A program made the translations under genes and the position numbers. A stretch of 64,000 nt of DNA from Psychromonas sp. MB-3u-54 (lineage in GTDB: Bacteria; Pseudomonadota; Gammaproteobacteria; Enterobacterales; Psychromonadaceae), in assembly GCF_002836415.1 (NCBI RefSeq), contig NZ_PJBP01000183.1, positions 1 to 64,000 of the forward strand, read 5' to 3'. This document shows, in pieces, positions 39,201 through 48,894 of the stretch. The stretch's first letter is position 1, and every line of letters starts with the position of its first letter. The notes beneath the pieces are model-generated. The model did not search any database, had not been told where the DNA came from, and saw only the letters and a program-made list of their open reading frames with translations.

Positions 39201-40598
39201 ATGACTAAAACAATGTATGAAAAAATTTGGGATGCGCATTTGGTTTATGAACCAGAGTCAGGCTCTCCACTTCTGTTTGTTGACCGACACCTAATGCATG
39301 AAGTGACCAGTCCACAAGCATTTGAAGGCCTTAAACTGCAAAATCGTGGTGTGCGCAACACGCACAGTATTTTAGCCACCATGGATCATTGTGTGCCGAC
39401 AAAAGGGCGCGCCGAAATTTCTGATCCTGTCGCAGCAAAACAGATTCAAACGATGGCTGTTAACTGTAAAGAACATGGTATAAACCTTTACGATATGAGC
39501 AGCGCTAACAACGGTATTATCCATATCGTGGTGCCGGAGCATGGTTTTGTTCATCCTGGCATGGTTGTTTGTTGTGGTGATAGCCATACGTCAACACACG
39601 GTGCATTTGGTACACTCGCATTTGGTATCGGTACTTCTGAAGTTGAACATGTAATGGCAACACAAACATTACAACAACAAAAATCAAAAACCTTGCTTAT
39701 AAATGTAGAAGGGAAACTTTCTAAACATGCAACGGCTAAAGACATTGCATTGGCTATTATCGGTAAGACGGGTACCGCTGGCGGTACAGGTTATGTTATT
39801 GAATTTGCTGGTGATGCAGTTGTTAACCTGACGATGGAAGGTCGTATGACCCTCTGTAATATGGCAATAGAAGCGGGCGCTCGTGCAGGTCTTATTGCAC
39901 CGGATCAAAAAACCTTTGATTTTCTTGAAGGGAAAGAGTTTGCACCTAAGGGCAAAGATTGGGATGCGGCTCTTGCTTATTGGAAAACACTGCCTTCTGA
40001 TAAGGGTGCTGATTTTGATAAAGTAATCAACTTTAAAGCTGAAGATATCGCGCCACAAATTACCTGGGGGACTTCACCGGAACAGGTGATCTCAGTGAAT
40101 GGACTCGTGCCGGCACCCACTGATTTTGATGATCCAATTAAAGCACAGGCTTGTAAAAACGCCCTTGAATATATGAAGATTAAAGCCGGCCAGAAAATGA
40201 CCGATGTTAATGTCGATATTGTATTTTTAGGCTCTTGTACTAATGGCCGCATTGAAGATTTTCGTGCTGCTGCCGAGATGCTTAAAGGTAAATCGATTGC
40301 CCCCGGTGTTCAGGCCATGGCTGTACCCGGTTCCTACCCTGTAAAAGAACAAGCTGAAGCTGAAGGTTTAGATAAGATCTTTATTGATGCCGGTTGGGAA
40401 TGGCGTGAGCCAGGCTGTTCAATGTGTCTTGCTATGAATGGTGATGAATTAACAGACGGTCAACGTAGTGCTTCTACTTCAAACCGTAATTTCGAAGGTC
40501 GTCAAGGTAAAAATGGACGTACTCACCTTGTTTCACCTGCAATGGCGGCAGCGGCATCTATTGCCGGACACTTTGTAGATATTCGAGATTGGGCATAA
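39201..40598 (+). CDS. leuC: 3-isopropylmalate dehydratase, large subunit
   Basis: Aconitase-family [4Fe-4S] enzyme of leucine biosynthesis, about 465 residues from ATG 39201 (AAGGA upstream). The cluster cysteines are in [14 protein letters not shown] and [16 protein letters not shown]. Also present are [17 protein letters not shown] and [13 protein letters not shown]. leuD follows, 11 bp away. Unusually, leuA and leuB are not upstream; the usual order is leuABCD. Confidence 0.96.
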   Translation: MTKTMYEKIWDAHLVYEPESGSPLLFVDRHLMHEVTSPQAFEGLKLQNRGVRNTHSILATMDHCVPTKGRAEISDPVAAKQIQTMAVNCKEHGINLYDMSSANNGIIHIVVPEHGFVHPGMVVCCGDSHTSTHGAFGTLAFGIGTSEVEHVMATQTLQQQKSKTLLINVEGKLSKHATAKDIALAIIGKTGTAGGTGYVIEFAGDAVVNLTMEGRMTLCNMAIEAGARAGLIAPDQKTFDFLEGKEFAPKGKDWDAALAYWKTLPSDKGADFDKVINFKAEDIAPQITWGTSPEQVISVNGLVPAPTDFDDPIKAQACKNALEYMKIKAGQKMTDVNVDIVFLGSCTNGRIEDFRAAAEMLKGKSIAPGVQAMAVPGSYPVKEQAEAEGLDKIFIDAGWEWREPGCSMCLAMNGDELTDGQRSASTSNRNFEGRQGKNGRTHLVSPAMAAAASIAGHFVDIRDWA

Positions 40599-40609
40599 AG
40601 GAAACAATA

Positions 40610-41224
40610 ATGGAAGCTTATAAAAAACATACTAGCATTGCGGCATTAATGAATCGCAGTAACGTTGATACAGACCAAATTATTCCAACGCAGTTCTTGA
40701 AAAAAATAGAGCGTACGGGTTTTGGTATCCATCTTTTTCATGATTGGCGTTTTCTGGCCGATAATGTCACTCCTAACCCTGAATTTGAGCTTAATAAACC
40801 TGTCTTTAAAGGTGCTAAAATCTTAGTGACCGGTGCTAACTTCGGTTGTGGCTCTTCGCGCGAACATGCTCCCTGGGCAATTGCTGATTACGGTTTTAAT
40901 ACGGTTATCTCAACGAGCTTTGCTGATATTTTTTACACTAACTGTTTTAAGAATGCGCTTCTGCCTATTAGAGTAAGCAAAGATGAACTTGCTGCATTAA
41001 TGGCTGAGATCGCGGCGAATGAAGGTGTTGAATTTACAGTTGATCTTGAAGCTGAAAAGTTAACCACGCCAGGCGGCATTGTTATTCATATTGAAGTGGA
41101 TCCGTTTCGTAAGGAATCTTTATTGGGCGGTCTTGACGATATTGCTTGGACATTAAAGCACGAAGATAAAATCACTGCTTTTGAAGAAAAACAAAAACAA
41201 ACTTTACCTTGGTTATGGAAATAG
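40610..41224 (+). CDS. leuD: 3-isopropylmalate dehydratase, small subunit
   Basis: Partner of LeuC, about 204 residues from ATG 40610, with AAAGGAA upstream; the open extension to 40589 overlaps leuC. Landmarks: RSNVDTDQIIPTQFLK and NFGCGSSREHAPWA. An intrinsic terminator follows. Confidence 0.96.
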   Translation: MEAYKKHTSIAALMNRSNVDTDQIIPTQFLKKIERTGFGIHLFHDWRFLADNVTPNPEFELNKPVFKGAKILVTGANFGCGSSREHAPWAIADYGFNTVISTSFADIFYTNCFKNALLPIRVSKDELAALMAEIAANEGVEFTVDLEAEKLTTPGGIVIHIEVDPFRKESLLGGLDDIAWTLKHEDKITAFEEKQKQTLPWLWK

Positions 41225-41259
41225 TCGTTTTTAACTTCTAAAAAAGAAAGAACAATTAT

Positions 41260-41285
41260 AAGGCGCATTTATTGCGCCTTTTTTA
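41260..41285 (+). terminator. Intrinsic terminator after leuD
   Basis: Arms AAGGCGCA / TGCGCCTT, then a T run, 36 bp after the leuD stop. Confidence 0.92.
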
Positions 41286-41455
41286 TAAAAAACTTATCTG
41301 CTTTTCTATCACCTATTTTGAATAGTTTCAGCTCGCCACTCAGTGGTGAATAACAGGATGTTATTGATTTTAACAAGCATAAATGAATAGAAAATGAGTG
41401 GATTTGGTATTAGACTACGTAAAAAATCAGATCAGTAACAGAGAAGGAAATAATA

Positions 41456-41902
41456 ATGCGAGTTTGTGGTGTAGAGTTAACAGGTAATGAAGCTATTATC
41501 AGCATATTACAGTTAAAAGATGGTTTATATGATGTCCCTAAAGTACGCGCGGCTAAATTCAGTCTGCCCGATGCGATTAATACCGATCCCCTAAAAAAGT
41601 TTCAATTTGAATTTTCACAACTAATGAAAGATTATCAGGTTGATACTGTTGTTATAAAGCAGCGTGATTTAAAAGGAAAATATGCCGGTAATCCTCTGAG
41701 TTTTAAAATAGAAGGTGCATTACAATTGATACCGGATGTAAAGGTGCACGTTTTATCAAGCCATTATATTAAAGAAGGTTTATCTTTCGCCCAGGTAAAA
41801 CCGGATGTGCGTGAGTTAGGCTTAAAACAATTTCAAAACCAGGCAATGCTGACCGCATTTGCTTATTTGGAGCAGCAAGCTGCTTTATCCCGACAAAGTT
41901 AA
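41456..41902 (+). CDS. DUF3010 family protein
   Basis: 148 residues, beginning MRVCGVELTGNEAIISIL, characteristic of DUF3010. Also seen are VDTVVIKQRDLKGKYAGNP and FKIEGALQLI. It is a predicted soluble RNase H-fold-like protein of unknown function common in gammaproteobacteria. Good ribosome site (GAAGGAA). Monocistronic, with its own terminator. Confidence 0.8.
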   Translation: MRVCGVELTGNEAIISILQLKDGLYDVPKVRAAKFSLPDAINTDPLKKFQFEFSQLMKDYQVDTVVIKQRDLKGKYAGNPLSFKIEGALQLIPDVKVHVLSSHYIKEGLSFAQVKPDVRELGLKQFQNQAMLTAFAYLEQQAALSRQS

Positions 41903-41974
41903 GAATATAATCTTGAATTAGCAAGGAAGGCCGCGGATTGTTAGCAGGCTTATTCCTCTGTTATTTTAAGCAAT

Positions 41975-42010
41975 AAAAAGCACTGAACGGTTCACCTTCA
42001 GTGCTTTTTT
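41975..42010 (+). terminator. Intrinsic terminator after the DUF3010 gene
   Basis: Perfect arms AAAAAGCACTGAA / TTCAGTGCTTTTT followed by T residues. Confidence 0.93.
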
Positions 42011-42045
42011 TGATTATTATATAACCTTTTTAATTAAAATAAAGA

Positions 42046-42327
42046 TTACAGCGTAGTGAGCACATCGTTCGCAGCTAATCGCGCTTTTGGCAAACCATAG
42101 TTATAATCTTCAGTCTCTGAATGATAACCCATAGCCAAAGCAAATTGACAGACGTAACCCTGCAGGAAATTATTCGGATCGACCACGGACAGTCCCGCTG
42201 TATCGGGATAATGGAATGCGATAAGGCATGTCAATATGTCTTCAATGGCCGATCGTGCTGATATGATAGGAACATCTTCATAAATATTAGCCAGAATCAG
42301 ATCCTTGTTTTCTGTCGATGCCGCCAT
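42046..42327 (-). pseudogene. Nitroreductase-like C-terminal remnant
   Basis: The last third (FALAMGYHSETEDYNYGLPKAR) matches the C-terminus of NfsB/YdjA-type FMN nitroreductases (pattern ALGYR...DYN...LPKSR). The preceding residues do not give the expected FMN-binding N-terminal half, and the open frame has only 93 residues against about 200 normally. Best read as a truncated and rearranged remnant. It lies at the edge of a zone of several broken genes. Confidence 0.5.
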
Positions 42328-42584
42328 TTTTAAACTTTTACCTAAACCTTTCTCTGGAATACTTGCTTAGGTGATCTCTCTTATACCAATGTCACTTTGA
42401 AGGCGCGTTGTCATCTAGGTTTTATCCCTGGCATAGGGTGAGATTGTAGCGGCGTGACGAGATAGTCTTCATGCCGTGTTATTAACTCGTAAGCTGAAAT
42501 AGACAATGTGTTTATGAACCGCGGAAAAGCCGCAAGCCTATTGAAAGATAGGTGCGGCTTGTAGTTAAGCGTTATTTTGAGCTG

Positions 42585-43207
42585 TTATTTAAAGACAAAT
42601 TTACCATTGCTGTTTTTCCTATCTGCGGCTGTGGGAATGTTTTCAATAGTATCCCTGTGCTCAACAATCTTGACATTGTGCAGACGGAGCAGGTCATAAA
42701 ATGCAGCGGGTTTGTTGAGGAATAGGCCTTCGCTGATAGCAAGTACAAAGTTACCTTCGCCTAAAATTTTATGATTTTGGCTGTAAACCAAAGGCATGAC
42801 CATCTTTGCAAGATCGCCCAGCGCTTTACCTAAGCCATTAAGTCCATCTGCAATTCCCGGGTTATGTTGCAGATAATCATTATCCTCGGGACCAATGAAG
42901 GTTGGAATTTGAGACATATCAGCTGGATCAGGATATTTCCAACAAAGTTGGCAATAATTGTCTTGTTCTGCTCGGTTTTATGCACATCTTTGATTTTAAT
43001 CTGACCGTCAAATTGAGTACGACCACTGGTATTTTTGGGTGCTATATCTTGTAGATTATCCCAGTGCTCAACAATTTTACCTTCTTCAAAGCGGAATATA
43101 GCCAACCCCGCTTTTGGACCGAAGAAATTATACTCAGTATAGGTTCTGACATATTGGGCGGCCTGCAATGAGCGCTTAATCTGCGCTTTAGCACTGTCTT
43201 TTGGCAA
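42585..43207 (-). pseudogene. Truncated, frameshifted two-domain NTF2/SnoaL-like gene
   Basis: Two overlapping minus-strand frames encode successive parts of one protein. The upstream part (from 43207) is the end of a first SnoaL-like domain, EEGKIVEHWDNLQDIAP, then the start of a second, NKTIIANFVGNIL. The second frame (42917-42585) carries the rest: DYLQHNPGIADGLNGLGKAL, LAISEGLFLNKPAAFYDLLR and KIVEHRDTIENIP. A frameshift near 42930 separates them, and the first domain lacks its N-terminal half. Directly upstream is a dispersed repeat (43293-43445), which may have caused the truncation. Single-domain relatives are called nuclear transport factor 2 or SnoaL-like. Confidence 0.75.
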
Positions 43208-43292
43208 GATCTGTAAAACCTCCGCAAAACCTACCGGGATGATTTTGAATAGTAAATCGGATCACTTTATTAATGCATTTGGCATGATGTTA

Positions 43293-43445
43293 TCGGTAGG
43301 GTGCATTGTATGCACCTCGGGCAGGCACAGAATACACCTACGAGCTATGCGTTTTTTGTTATGATGGGTGCTACTTGGTGTTCAAATAAGACCGCCATTA
43401 AATTTATGATCAGTTGCTTCAAAGAAAAAATTTACGCTCACAATT
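43293..43445 (+). repeat. Dispersed palindromic repeat, diverged copy
   Basis: The core (TATCGGTAGGGTGCATTGTA...) and flank (43397-43445, AATTTATGATCAGTTGCTTC...) match the cluster at 18391-18735. This copy is more degraded than the others. It fills much of the gap 43208-43762; the rest is AT-rich without genes. Confidence 0.7.
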
Positions 43446-43762
43446 AATGCATTGGCTCTAAGAATAATCCTGATCTACGCCTAACGTAAAAATGTCTCGA
43501 TTCACAAACTTTATGCGCTTAGTAAAAAAATTATCACTCCAACATTTTTTTTGTCAAAAAATGAAGATAATTTATACATTTTAAATTTATATATTCATAT
43601 GGAATTAATAGCCATTCTTTTAGATTAAAAAGAACTAAAAAATAGTGTTTTTTTACTTTACTAAAAACAGGTTTAACTGCGATTATTAGGAATTGAAAGC
43701 GTCAAGTATTTCATTGCAATACTGACCAATATTATGAAAATTAATTTATTTTGGAGATTTAT

Positions 43763-43999
43763 ATGGGAAGTGAAAATTCTCAGAAATTTGATGTTGATAA
43801 TGAAGCCCAAGACGAATGGGAAGATAATGATTGGGAAGAGGGTGACGTTGTCAGTGAAGATGACGTTCTCAGTGCAAGTGAATTGAAAGAAAAACAAAAA
43901 AAAATTGATATCGAAAAAGCGAAAGTTCGTCGCAGTATTGAAGAGTTTAGGGAACAAAAAAGATTAAAGGAGTTATTGGGTGATGACTTTGATGATTAA
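43763..43999 (+). CDS. Small acidic protein, PA3496-like
   Basis: About 78 residues from ATG 43763 (GGAG six bases upstream). Very acidic N-terminal half (DEWEDNDWEEGDVV), then a charged helix (KIDIEKAKVRRSIEEFREQK) and a DDFDD end. The composition and the RRxIE...LGDDFDD end resemble the PA3496 family of putative envelope integrity proteins. No membrane segment. Assignment by pattern only. Confidence 0.55.
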   Translation: MGSENSQKFDVDNEAQDEWEDNDWEEGDVVSEDDVLSASELKEKQKKIDIEKAKVRRSIEEFREQKRLKELLGDDFDD

Positions 44000-44212
44000 A
44001 TCGCATTAACCTTCTATCAACCTCATAAAATAAACCTCTATTTATTTAAACGCTGTTATATGCAGACGATGGCGTTTTATCAAAATTTATTACCTGTTAC
44101 TTACTGCCATTGACATATTCTTGTCATCTAACTCTGTTATAAATATTAAGTCAACGCGTTAGGTTGATCTGCTAATCTAGCAGTGTATCGAGAATAGCTT
44201 GGGGTAGTTAAT

Positions 44213-44434
44213 ATGCAAAAAAGCATCATCAATAAACAGGTCAATAATGAATTACAAGAACAAGCCTTATTGGAAGAAAAAGAATGGGAGTTAGCCGTTA
44301 ATAAATCCAAGGAGAAATATAAATCAGCCGCCCGTCGAAAGGATAAAGTTGTTGGTGACAAAAGAGAATATTTCAAGGATAAAAAAGCCTACGAGGAAAT
44401 TAAAGGGAGTGATTTTGACGATTATTACAGCTGA
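44213..44434 (+). CDS. Hypothetical small charged protein
   Basis: 73 residues, helical and highly charged (LQEQALLEEKEWELAVNKSK, REYFKDKKAYEEIKG), ending DFDDYYS. The ending recalls the preceding acidic protein, and both lie in the same direction. It is not a known family to me. An inverted repeat (ATTACAGCTGA at 44424 / TCAGCTGTAAT at 44450) spans its stop codon and may end transcription. Confidence 0.5.
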   Translation: MQKSIINKQVNNELQEQALLEEKEWELAVNKSKEKYKSAARRKDKVVGDKREYFKDKKAYEEIKGSDFDDYYS

Positions 44435-44489
44435 GAAAAATGCTTTTTATCAGCTGTAATCGCTGTAGTAGAGCAATCTGACGTTTTTT

Positions 44490-45413
44490 TTAAAAGCGTA
44501 TTTGCACCTGATAACGGCTTCCTTCAATCTTTTCACGATATGACCAGTGGTAGTTGGTTGCTATTTTTTCGATTAAACGCAGTCCTAAACCAAAACCCAA
44601 ATCAGCGCTATCAAGTATTTTATCTTCACAGGTATTATTAATCGATACGGTTGATCCAACTTGAGAAATAACCACGCTTCCTTCGCTAGTATGTTGAAAA
44701 GCATTGCGAATTAGGTTGGCCAGTATAATTTGGCAGGGAATTTCAGCTGTATTAATGCAGTGGGGGACAATATTTACCGTTAGCTGTACCGGTTTATTGT
44801 CTAATAAATAAGTCAGTTCATCGACCAAAGTCACAACTAACTGGTCTATATAAACCTTCTCACTGGCCAGCTGGTTAGCATCATCTCTACTTAACCATAA
44901 AAGGGTATTGGTCAGATTTATCATTGTCTTACCAGCACGATCAATGCGAGCTAACACATCGGACTGTTTCGCTGTGCTGCCCTGTTTTACCTGTAATTTT
45001 GAGAGTAATTCAGTATTAGTTCTCATTACTGCCAGTGGCGTTCTTAATTCATGACTTGCATATGAAAGAAATTATTGCTCTCTTGCAAGGCTTTCCTGAA
45101 CAGAGCTGAGACTCATTTTTACTATTTCAGCGAGTGTATTAAGTTCACTGTATTGAAAATCAGGTATAGGTTGTTTTAACTTATCTTCATCTAAAGATTT
45201 AGCCCAATCTTTCAGTGATTCAACGGGTTTAGTCACTTTATGAATAATAAAAAGAACAATTAATAAGAACAGCCCGATGGCAGCAAGGGCAAAAATACCT
45301 ACCCATGCAATATGCGGCAGTCCATGATGCATTCCGGGACGCGCATCGGTTTTATTAATCACTTTTGATATATACCTTAACTGCCCGGATTTATTAGCAA
45401 TTAACATAGCCAC
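44490..45413 (-). pseudogene. Sensor histidine kinase, truncated and with one in-frame TAA
   Basis: One minus-strand frame holds a membrane segment (WVGIFALAAIGLFLLIVLFI), a HAMP-like region and QESLAREQ. Then a TAA, then directly FLSYASHELRTPLAVMRTNT, an intact H-box. The N-box (ILANLIRNAFQHT) and G-box (LGFGLGLRLIEKI) follow to 44490. A single codon change to TAA (from Lys or Glu) thus cuts the kinase just before its phospho-His. The 5' end is also missing: upstream of 45413 the sequence becomes a 36-bp tandem duplication with stops, next to a transposase gene. No response regulator gene is adjacent. Confidence 0.85.
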
Positions 45414-45466
45414 CCATAATTATTAGCGAATAGCAATTAATATAGCCACCCATAATTATTAGCGAA
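45395..45466. repeat. 36-bp tandem duplication
   Basis: Units 45395-45430 and 45431-45466 (TAGCAATTAACATAGCCACC...), differing at one base. It lies at the broken 5' end of the kinase remnant and just before the transposase gene. Confidence 0.93.
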
Positions 45467-45521
45467 TATTTGCGCACTGGTCTAGTCTTTAGTTACCTTT
45501 ATTTACTTGCAGGTAATAATT

Positions 45522-46571
45522 ATGGCCAATCCAAGAAAAACGATAGTGAGCTTAGATGACACGCCTTACTATCACTGCTGTTCACGTGTTGTGCGTAAAG
45601 CATTCTTATGTGGCATTGATAGCACAACAGGTGACAACTATGAACATCGCCGGGAGTGGGTTGATTCTCGCATTATTGAGCTTGCGTCCATCTTTGCGAT
45701 TGATATTTGTGCTTATGCCGTCATGAGTAATCACCTGCATGTTGTCCTTAAAGTGAATGCTGATAAAATCGCAAGCTGGTCTGATAAAGCAGTACTTGTT
45801 CAATGGCATAAAGGCTTTAAAGGTACGTTACTGACGCAGAAGTTTGTTAAAGGTGAAGACCTTAATGACCTTGAACTCAAAACCGTTAATGACTGTATTA
45901 GCGAATATCGTCGACGTTTAATCGATATTAGCTGGTTTATGCGCTCACTCAGTGAGCCGATTGCTAGACAGGCGAACAAGGAAGATAGGTGTACCGGCAG
46001 ATTTTATTCGCTACCATCCATGGCGCTCACCCTTCGGGCCAGCTAAAGCTGTTCTCATTTATTCCTTATAAATGAGTGGGAAGGGCGCTTTAAATCCCAG
46101 GCATTACTTGATGAAGCTGCCGTATTAGCTTGTATGGCGTATGTTGATTTAAACCCCATTCGTGCCAAGATGGCGACAACCCCTGAAACCTCCGATCACA
46201 CCAGCATCCAGCGAAGAATTCACTCAGCCATAAAAGGTGAGCAACCAGCAGAATTACTGCCGTTTGTAGGTGATGAATGCCTGAACATCCCTGACGGACT
46301 GATGTTTAGCGTCAAAGATTATATCGAGCTTGTTGAAGATACTGGTCGAATCATACGAGAAGATAAGCGCGGTACCATTAGTTCAAGCAGTCAAAATATC
46401 CTAAATAGACTTAACATTCCCGCAGACAACTGGCTTAAAATTACTCGCGAATTTGGTCATTTATTTAAAGGGGCGGTAGGTGCCTTACCGGCATTAACTG
46501 AATACTGTGAACATTTAGACCGAAAGCGACGCCACGGTGCAGCAAACTGCGAACGTTGGTTGCGTGCTTAA
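45522..46571 (+). pseudogene. IS200-like (REP-associated Y1/HUH) transposase gene interrupted by 72 bp
   Basis: The first part (45522-46004) has the Y1-transposase fold: YYHCCSRVVRKAFLCG, the HUH motif in MSNHLHVVLKV and a later helix with candidate catalytic Tyr (SEYRRRLIDISWFM). The second part resumes at 46077 (WEGRFKSQALLDEAAVLACM, AYVDLNPIRAKMA) in the same frame. Between them, 72 bp (46005-46076) insert 24 codons including TAA at 46044-46046. Without the insert the protein would be about 325 residues, matching full-length relatives. ATG 45522 is taken as start. Proteins of this type mobilise or maintain REP sequences. Confidence 0.85.
46005..46076 (+). mobile_element. 72-bp hairpin-rich REP-like insert
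   Basis: It contains CCCTTCGGG, CAGCTAAAGCTG and a perfect stem CTCATTTAT / ATAAATGAG with a 5-base loop at the right edge. Its removal restores an uninterrupted transposase frame (CTGRF joined to WEGRF). The content resembles REP/BIME sequences, the usual substrates of this transposase group. Confidence 0.7.
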
Positions 46572-47128
46572 AGCTTGATTCTTCAACTACCCATAAGTCA
46601 TTTCCCGCTTGATTGATATCAAGCTGCTTCTGCTGGTTTGAAACGGCCATACTCCTCATATTTCACAATCTAAAGCCGTATAAATTTAAAAAATTTCAAT
46701 TTATACGTTTGAATAACTATAAAAAACTACCGCAATGAATGCTGAAAGAGGCTATTTTATTTTTTAGAAGAATGGGTGGTAGAAGAATGGGTGGCATGCT
46801 TATTTCTTGTCATGCTTATTTTTGTCATGCTTATTTTTGTCATGCTTATTTCATGCTTATTTTTTAGAAGAATGGGTGGCATGCTTATTTGTTTGCTTAT
46901 TTTGTAAGAATGGGTGGCATGCTTATTTTTAGCGCATTCAAAGGCTTTTGCAGCGCCTGCGGTGTAAACTGTTTTGCTGGGGATAGACAAATCACCTGTT
47001 AAGGAAGTAAGATTGTGGTGGGTTTGAAAAATGTTTTTACAAAAAAATGCGATTAAGTCGTATTCAGCCCAGTATCAGCATTTATAACCCCAAGTCTGAT
47101 TGATTCTTAATAAATCAAGGAGAATAAA
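46572..47128. repeat. Gene-free region with short tandem repeats
   Basis: From about 46760 to 46925 the motifs AAGAATGGGTGGCATGCTTA and TGTCATGCTTATTTT (15 bp) are repeated several times. A minus-strand frame across it encodes only the repeat (ISMTKISMTK) and is not supported as a gene. The rest is AT-rich; AAGGAGAA at 47118 is the ribosome site of the next gene. Confidence 0.7.
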
Positions 47129-47902
47129 ATGCTAGAAGTACCACATGGTTTTGTTAAAGGGACGGTAACAGATCGTATTGATTGGACCGAAAATGAATTT
47201 AGCTTGATGATTAATGCACCTGTCGATCCCTATTCGGCTGGTCAATTTACAAAATTAGCGTTGCCCGATGCTGCCGGTGAATGGGTACGGCGAGCCTATT
47301 CTTTAGTCAATTATCCGCACCATAAAGCCGGTCATGAACAGATGGAATTTCTCTTTATTACGGCGGATGAAGGGCAGTTAAGCCCGCGTCTGCAGCAGTT
47401 AACTGCGGGCGATCCCGTTTATGTTTCCAAAAAATCCAGCGGATTTATGACCTTAGCCGAAATACCGGACAACATGACCAATTTATGGCTACTTTCAACC
47501 GGCAGTGCTATCGGACCCTTTCTTTCTATTTTAGATGAATTAGAAACGGCCTCTCGTTTTGAAGAAATTGTCTTGGTTCATGCCGTAAGAACGGAGGCTG
47601 AGTTAGTTTATCAATCTAAAATTGCACAAATGATTGAGCGCTACAAAGGCAAACTTCGTTATATTCCTATTGTTTCAAGGGAAGAGTCTAAGGGGCTTTT
47701 ACAGGGGAGAATTCCTGATTTATTGCTGTCAGGTGCACTGACCGAAACAGCCCGAGTGGCATTAAATAAAGAGAGCAGTTTCTTTTATATCTGCGGTAAC
47801 CCTGACATGGTTAAAGACACCAGTGCCGCTTTAAATACACTTGGTTATATCAAAAACTTAAGGCGTAAAGCCGGCAATTTCAGTTCAGAGAATTATTGGT
47901 AA
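47129..47902 (+). CDS. fpr: Ferredoxin-NADP(+) reductase
   Basis: FAD flavoprotein exchanging electrons between NADPH and ferredoxin/flavodoxin, 257 residues. FAD-binding RRAYSLVNYP; NADP-binding STGSAIGPFLSIL and YICGNPDMVKD; C-terminal aromatic end ENYW, like the Trp-ending bacterial Fpr type. Strong ribosome site. Monocistronic. Confidence 0.94.
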   Translation: MLEVPHGFVKGTVTDRIDWTENEFSLMINAPVDPYSAGQFTKLALPDAAGEWVRRAYSLVNYPHHKAGHEQMEFLFITADEGQLSPRLQQLTAGDPVYVSKKSSGFMTLAEIPDNMTNLWLLSTGSAIGPFLSILDELETASRFEEIVLVHAVRTEAELVYQSKIAQMIERYKGKLRYIPIVSREESKGLLQGRIPDLLLSGALTETARVALNKESSFFYICGNPDMVKDTSAALNTLGYIKNLRRKAGNFSSENYW

Positions 47903-48300
47903 TTTTTCCCATACCCACGCCTTGAAGACGTTTTCGGTAAATGATGCCGGTGTTTTCAAAAGGCTTGGCTATACTCCCGCGCCGGCAGGGAAAAAGCGGC
48001 TTTCTACAATTAGGCTTTTTACTCTAAAGGATAGAAAGGCGCTAAGATACTTGTGCAATACATTGGCAATGAAACCGCTCGTAGGGTGCGCTCCGCGCAC
48101 CGATTTTCGCTACTTGCGGTGCGCGGAGCGCACCCTACCGATAACATAATTCCAATTCATCCTGACGGCTTTGTGAGCGTAAATTTTTCCTTTGAAGCAA
48201 GTGATCATAAACGTAATAATTTTGGTATTAGTTAGGTGCGCAACAACAGTTCCTATGCCGTTTTTGTCTATGTAATTAAGCGTAAATATATTCAAATAAT
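47903..48300. repeat. Gap with dispersed palindromic repeat (inverted copy)
   Basis: The core at 48078-48140 has GTAGGGTGCGCTCCGCGC facing its near-perfect complement, and the conserved flank follows at 48154-48215 in inverse orientation to the copy at 18391-18455. It lies between convergent genes fpr and the lipoprotein gene. No other gene supported. Confidence 0.85.
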
Positions 48301-48894
48301 TTAACGCAGCCACTCAAGCAGTTCCTGAGTCATGATAGCGGCAGCTTTGTTCAGTGCTGCTACCGCGCCACCGGCATTGATCGGCGATGCCATCGGCACG
48401 CTTGAAACAAAATTCCGACTTTTGATAACCCTGCTGGTATTATTATCGATAAGGTTAAAGTGTATTCTTATCAACCCATCGGATGTTCCGTCATCATTGA
48501 GTCTGTGGCTGAAATCAAGCAGGGTACTTTCGAGCAGAAAGTCCGATTGCGACTGTGATGAGTCAGGAACAACCGCAATGTAACGCCCGCTTTTTTCAAG
48601 TGCTTCCTGAAAAATAAGGCGCAACATGATAGTTGGCGAATCACTCCAGCGGCTATAAGCGTAACTGTTCTGCCCGTAGCGCTGATCGCGATAGATTATC
48701 GCCCGGCCATTAAAGACATGCGAGCTGCGCATTCGGCTTAACATAAGAATACCAGCAGGTTTTGCTGCTCTGATCTTAGAAGTATCCAGCGCGGGAGAAA
48801 GGGTATAGGTCGAAACGGGCGGCAATTTTTCGCCGGCACAGCCTGTTATTCCAATCAATAACAGTGCTAATAAAAAGAAATCTCTATTTTTCAT
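48301..48894 (-). CDS. ABC-type transport auxiliary lipoprotein (PqiC/YmbA-like)
   Basis: About 197 residues from ATG 48894, overlapping the MCE gene; GAGGAAGG lies upstream. Lipoprotein signal with lipobox LIGITGC, then the ABC_trans_aux pattern (PPVSTYTLSP near the N-terminus, later FLLESTLLDFSHRL). Probably the outer-membrane end of the lipid transport system encoded upstream in the same operon. Confidence 0.85.
   Translation of the reverse strand: MKNRDFFLLALLLIGITGCAGEKLPPVSTYTLSPALDTSKIRAAKPAGILMLSRMRSSHVFNGRAIIYRDQRYGQNSYAYSRWSDSPTIMLRLIFQEALEKSGRYIAVVPDSSQSQSDFLLESTLLDFSHRLNDDGTSDGLIRIHFNLIDNNTSRVIKSRNFVSSVPMASPINAGGAVAALNKAAAIMTQELLEWLR

Noticed and set aside
46757-46990. Minus-strand 77-residue open frame with ISMTK repeats
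   Set aside because: It is created by short tandem repeats, with no ribosome site and no family resemblance.
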